Shown here one piece after another: positions 5,983 through 8,132 of a stretch of 8,132 nt of DNA. The DNA is from JAAFHS01 sp031396505. GTDB taxonomy: Bacteria; Pseudomonadota; Alphaproteobacteria; Rhodobacterales; Rhodobacteraceae. The notes below the pieces were generated by a model, which saw nothing but the letters and a program-made list of their open reading frames with translations, was not told the DNA's origin and made no database searches. The first letter of the stretch is position 1. Each line of letters begins with the position of its first letter. The stretch spans positions 1 to 8,132 of the forward strand of contig JANNKX010000362.1 in assembly GCA_031396505.1 (NCBI GenBank), written 5' to 3'. The translations under genes and the position numbers were made by a program.

Positions 5983-6626
5983 TATTCGGTGCTTTCATCA
6001 CGCAGAATGATGCGCAGCATGGCGGGCATCGTTTGTTCGACCTGCGTCACCTGCCCGTCGCGGGTCAGCGTCAGGTTCGCCAGAAAGGCAATGCGGAAGC
6101 GGCGGTCAAAGCGTTCTTCGGGCAAGGCCGGGCTGCCGTCGATCATCTGGCCCATGGCGGCAAGGCTGACGGGCTGCAGCATATAGCGCGCATCGCCTGC
6201 AACCTTGTGGCTTTCGCCCGGTGCGATCACGACCTCGACCTTGCGGTCATCGCGCGCGGCAATCGGACCGGTTTCATAGCCAAGCGTGGCAAGCGGGTTG
6301 CGCGCATCGGCAATCGTATCTGCGCGAAAGGAAAATCCGCCCGTGGCCCCGGCGCGATGGTTGATCTGCAGCGGGGTTGTGCCCGTGTTGGTCACGATCA
6401 GACGGCCTGCATGCGACCAGATATCAAACGAGACGGCCGGATCAACGCAAAGCTGCGGCGCACCCACCACGGCCAGCCGGTAACCGGGGCCGTCTTCGGT
6501 GGCGAGGGTCTGCTGGGTCATCGTGCAGTCTTTGAACATCTGTGCCTTCCCTGTCGTCACGCAGCCCATCATGATCAGACAGGCGGCCATTCCTGCGATC
6601 ACGCTATGCAATTTCCACTTTGACAA
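5982..6626 (-). CDS. Predicted lipoprotein, paralog A of the protease-flanking pair
   Basis: Family not recognised. The 214-residue product starts MSKWKLHSV, then a hydrophobic stretch to IMMGC, giving a lipobox-like site with C22, so export and lipidation in the envelope are predicted; the Met at -3 makes the box imperfect. The mature part looks like a beta-rich, Ig-like domain, with LIVTNTGTTPLQI (77-89), FSFRADTIADAR (98-109), VIAPGES (133-139), MIDGSPALPEERFDR (161-175) and LTLTRDG (185-191). Residues 49-214 align without gaps to residues 28-193 of the gene at 7506-8087. The start is TTG 6626, chosen because only it gives the positively charged n-region. GTG 6602 and ATG 6590 are weaker alternatives. 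From TTG, the gene overlaps the protease 3' end by 23 bp. Its stop overlaps the VOC start. A role as inhibitor or partner of the adjacent protease is an inference from position. Confidence 0.82.
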   Translation of the reverse strand: MSKWKLHSVIAGMAACLIMMGCVTTGKAQMFKDCTMTQQTLATEDGPGYRLAVVGAPQLCVDPAVSFDIWSHAGRLIVTNTGTTPLQINHRAGATGGFSFRADTIADARNPLATLGYETGPIAARDDRKVEVVIAPGESHKVAGDARYMLQPVSLAAMGQMIDGSPALPEERFDRRFRIAFLANLTLTRDGQVTQVEQTMPAMLRIILRDESTE

Positions 6627-7461
6627 CGGCAGATACCCCGGCGGTTTTCAGAATTTTCTGCACCTCGATCGCGACCCAGAAAAACAGATAGGCCGGATAC
6701 ACGGTGTTTTCAGCCTGCCCCATGATACAGGGGTTGTCGAACGAAAAGGTCCCGACCGTTTCGGGGTCGATGGTCGACGCGGTCAGGGTCACCGTCTGTG
6801 CGGGGTCTGACGCGCCCTTGTAGGTCACGCTGGGGGCCGTGTTGGTGGGATGGGTGTAGATGTATTCATCGGGCAGGCCGAAGGTATGGCCGACCTCGTG
6901 GACCATGACCCAGCTGTTGTCGCCATGCGCGTTGACGTAAAAGTTCATCGCCGTGCCGCCGGTCACAAAGGACCGGGGCTGCGCATCTTCGCTGTCAACG
7001 GGCGGGGGGACGGTGCCGTCCACGGTCACGGCCACATCCCCGCCGCTGGCCACGATGGTCGCGGTATACTGCATCTTCAGCTTTTGTGTCTTGCAGCCGG
7101 GCTGTTCCACCACGATGCGGTATTTCGCGGCCTCCGATTGCCATGTGCCCATCGCCCCGGCCAAGGCACCCGTGACAACACCCTTGTGATCCGCCTCGGT
7201 CGCGCCCAGCGCATAAGCGAGCGAGAACGACTTGGTGATGGTGACTGTGCCACCCTCTTCGGTGCGGATGATGGCGATCTTGCAGGTGTTGGTCAGGACG
7301 TTCGAATGGGAATAGGTGGTGGTGAAATAATTGCCGAACCCGTTGGTGGACACATCGCCCTTGGCGGGGCAGGCGCAGCACAGCCCTTCGCCGCCGGTGC
7401 CGCCGGTTGGGGGTTTGCCGGGCAGCGTGCCGGTCGGGGGTTTCGGGGCATCACCGCACAC
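6604..7461 (-). CDS. Metzincin-type zinc metalloprotease, no signal peptide
   Basis: The 285-residue product carries HEVGHTFGLPDEY at 188-200: H188, E189, H192, G195 and D198 fit HExxHxxGxxD, with Asp as the third zinc ligand, as in snapalysin-like metzincins. M247 in NPCIMGQ, 49 residues on, fits a Met-turn. A zinc endopeptidase is therefore likely; the substrate is unknown. The N-terminus is unusual: a Pro/Gly/Thr-rich stretch (6-26), then LCCAC (27-31), with seven cysteines in all (2, 28, 29, 31, 60, 123, 245) and no hydrophobic signal. I see no RTX repeats. The start is GTG 7461, with SD-like GGTGA (7470-7474) 8 nt before. An ATG at 7509 in the same frame overlaps the upstream stop as ATGA, but an in-frame TGA (7467-7465) separates them. 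It sits between two paralogous exported-protein genes and overlaps the downstream one by 23 bp. Confidence 0.83.
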   Translation of the reverse strand: MCGDAPKPPTGTLPGKPPTGGTGGEGLCCACPAKGDVSTNGFGNYFTTTYSHSNVLTNTCKIAIIRTEEGGTVTITKSFSLAYALGATEADHKGVVTGALAGAMGTWQSEAAKYRIVVEQPGCKTQKLKMQYTATIVASGGDVAVTVDGTVPPPVDSEDAQPRSFVTGGTAMNFYVNAHGDNSWVMVHEVGHTFGLPDEYIYTHPTNTAPSVTYKGASDPAQTVTLTASTIDPETVGTFSFDNPCIMGQAENTVYPAYLFFWVAIEVQKILKTAGVSAVVKVEIA

Positions 7462-7469
7462 GGGTCAGG

Positions 7470-7474
7470 TCACC
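7470..7474 (-). promoter_or_regulatory. SD-like site before the protease GTG
   Basis: GGTGA on the minus strand, 8 nt before the GTG at 7461. It is the only candidate for initiation downstream of the in-frame TGA at 7467-7465. It lies inside the short reading frame that starts at ATG 7509. Confidence 0.4.
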
Positions 7475-7505
7475 ATTTCAACAGGATTACAAATGTACGG
7501 AATGA

Positions 7506-8087
7506 TCATTCATTGGCCACATCACGGACCATGACGCGCAGCGTGGCGGGCATGGTCTGCGACACTTCGGTTGGCGCACCGTCGCGGGTCAGGGTGAAAA
7601 AGGCATAAAAAGAGATGCGGAACAGGCGGTCGAAACGTTCGTCCGGCAAGGCGGGCGAGCCGTCGATCATGGTGCCCTGTGCCGCGATCTGGCCGATCTG
7701 GATCATGTAACGCGGATCACCGCGAAAACGGTATTCACCCCCGGACGGGATGGCGGCAGAGGCATTCTCGACCATGTCGGCGTTCAGGGGGCCGGGGTCA
7801 AAGCCGATCGTCTGACGCGGGTCGCGGGCATCGGCGATGGTGTTGGCACGAAAGGAAAAGCCCGCGATCTGCCCGGAGCGATGGTCGATCTGCACCGGCC
7901 CCGGCCCGGTATTGGTGACAATCAGGGTCGCGGCAAAGGTCGTTTCGGATGTATCGCTTTGGGGATCAAGACAGAAGGTGGGTGTGCCTTCAACGACCAA
8001 AAGGTAAACGGGCCCTACCGCCCTGGAGAGGCATACGGTCGACAACATGCAGACTATGAAAAACGTCACCTTCCCATTTTTACACAT
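7506..8087 (-). CDS. Predicted exported protein, paralog B of the protease-flanking pair
   Basis: Family not recognised. The 193-residue product begins MCKNGKVTFFIVCMLSTVCLSRA: a short Lys-bearing n-region, a hydrophobic core and an SRA that could be a signal peptidase I site after residue 23. The cysteines in the core do not fit a lipobox, so unlike paralog A it is predicted to be soluble in the periplasm or secreted. The mature domain looks beta-rich and Ig-like, with LIVTNTGPGPVQI (55-67), FSFRANTIADARDP (77-90), MIDGSPALPDERFDR (140-154) and FTLTRDG (164-170). It aligns gap-free with paralog A over 166 residues. ATG 8087 is the most upstream start before an in-frame TGA; no good SD is seen, so the start is moderately sure. 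It is the first gene of the minus-strand cassette, and its TGA overlaps an ATG (ATGA) in the protease frame. Confidence 0.8.
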   Translation of the reverse strand: MCKNGKVTFFIVCMLSTVCLSRAVGPVYLLVVEGTPTFCLDPQSDTSETTFAATLIVTNTGPGPVQIDHRSGQIAGFSFRANTIADARDPRQTIGFDPGPLNADMVENASAAIPSGGEYRFRGDPRYMIQIGQIAAQGTMIDGSPALPDERFDRLFRISFYAFFTLTRDGAPTEVSQTMPATLRVMVRDVANE

Positions 8088-8132
8088 CCGCCTGCACGAA
8101 GACCGCGACCTACATCACATCGCCCTTAGTAC
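8088..8132 (-). other. Upstream edge of the protease cassette
   Basis: 45 bp before the first cassette gene, cut by the window end. An in-frame TGA shows that paralog B does not extend further upstream. No clear SD or promoter is visible; the cassette promoter probably lies beyond the window. Confidence 0.4.

Noticed and set aside
7459..7467. TGA at 7467-7465 as a selenocysteine codon (U-P-V-C pattern)
   Set aside because: I see no SECIS-like hairpin after it, it lies outside the catalytic domain, and a GTG with an SD-like site follows two codons later.
5967..7608. Long plus-strand open frames (5967-6623 and 6850-7608) opposite the protease cassette
   Set aside because: Antisense shadows of the lipoprotein and protease genes, rich in His/Arg/Gly with no motif; the minus-strand frames carry the HExxH site and signal peptides.
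1..8132. CRISPR array, transposase, integrase or phage genes
   Set aside because: No regularly spaced direct repeats and no mobile-element protein motifs were seen in any frame.

Overview
The window looks like a piece of a GC-rich alphaproteobacterial chromosome, most likely from the Rhodobacterales. The S1, cytidylate kinase, EPSP synthase and TrmB proteins all read like that order's versions, and one gene is a bchE of the purple-bacterial type. This assignment comes from sequence memory and gene content; no search was run.

Left half (1-5133), mostly housekeeping: rpsA (5' end only), cmk, aroA and trmB all lie on the minus strand. The order aroA-cmk-rpsA along the strand is a widely conserved bacterial block. 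Here it is broken by one plus-strand gene, a cobalamin-dependent radical SAM protein of the BchE family (anaerobic Mg-protoporphyrin IX monomethyl ester cyclase). It diverges from cmk across 64 bp and runs 41 bp into the 3' end of aroA. No other photosynthesis gene is visible. rpsA has a clear promoter of its own, with the -35 box inside a perfect dyad. The aroA leader carries an 8-bp-arm inverted repeat over a TTGACA box.

Middle (5188-5535): about 350 bp with no convincing gene, holding GC-rich dyads and a possible trmB promoter.

Right half (5536-8087), accessory: a tight minus-strand cassette read in the order exported protein B, metzincin-type zinc protease, lipoprotein A, VOC/glyoxalase-fold protein. 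Proteins A and B are paralogs that align without gaps over 166 residues (about 53% identity by hand count) and flank the protease gene. The protease has HExxHxxGxxD and a Met-turn, but no signal peptide and a Pro/Gly-rich, Cys-rich head. A is a predicted lipoprotein and B has a Sec-type signal, so the two paralogs are predicted to be exported while the protease is not, at least by Sec. The genes overlap or nearly touch. A possible coupled ATG start for the protease is cut off by an in-frame TGA. This arrangement is the best candidate for an undescribed system, for example a protease with dedicated inhibitors or immunity proteins, but that function is inference only.
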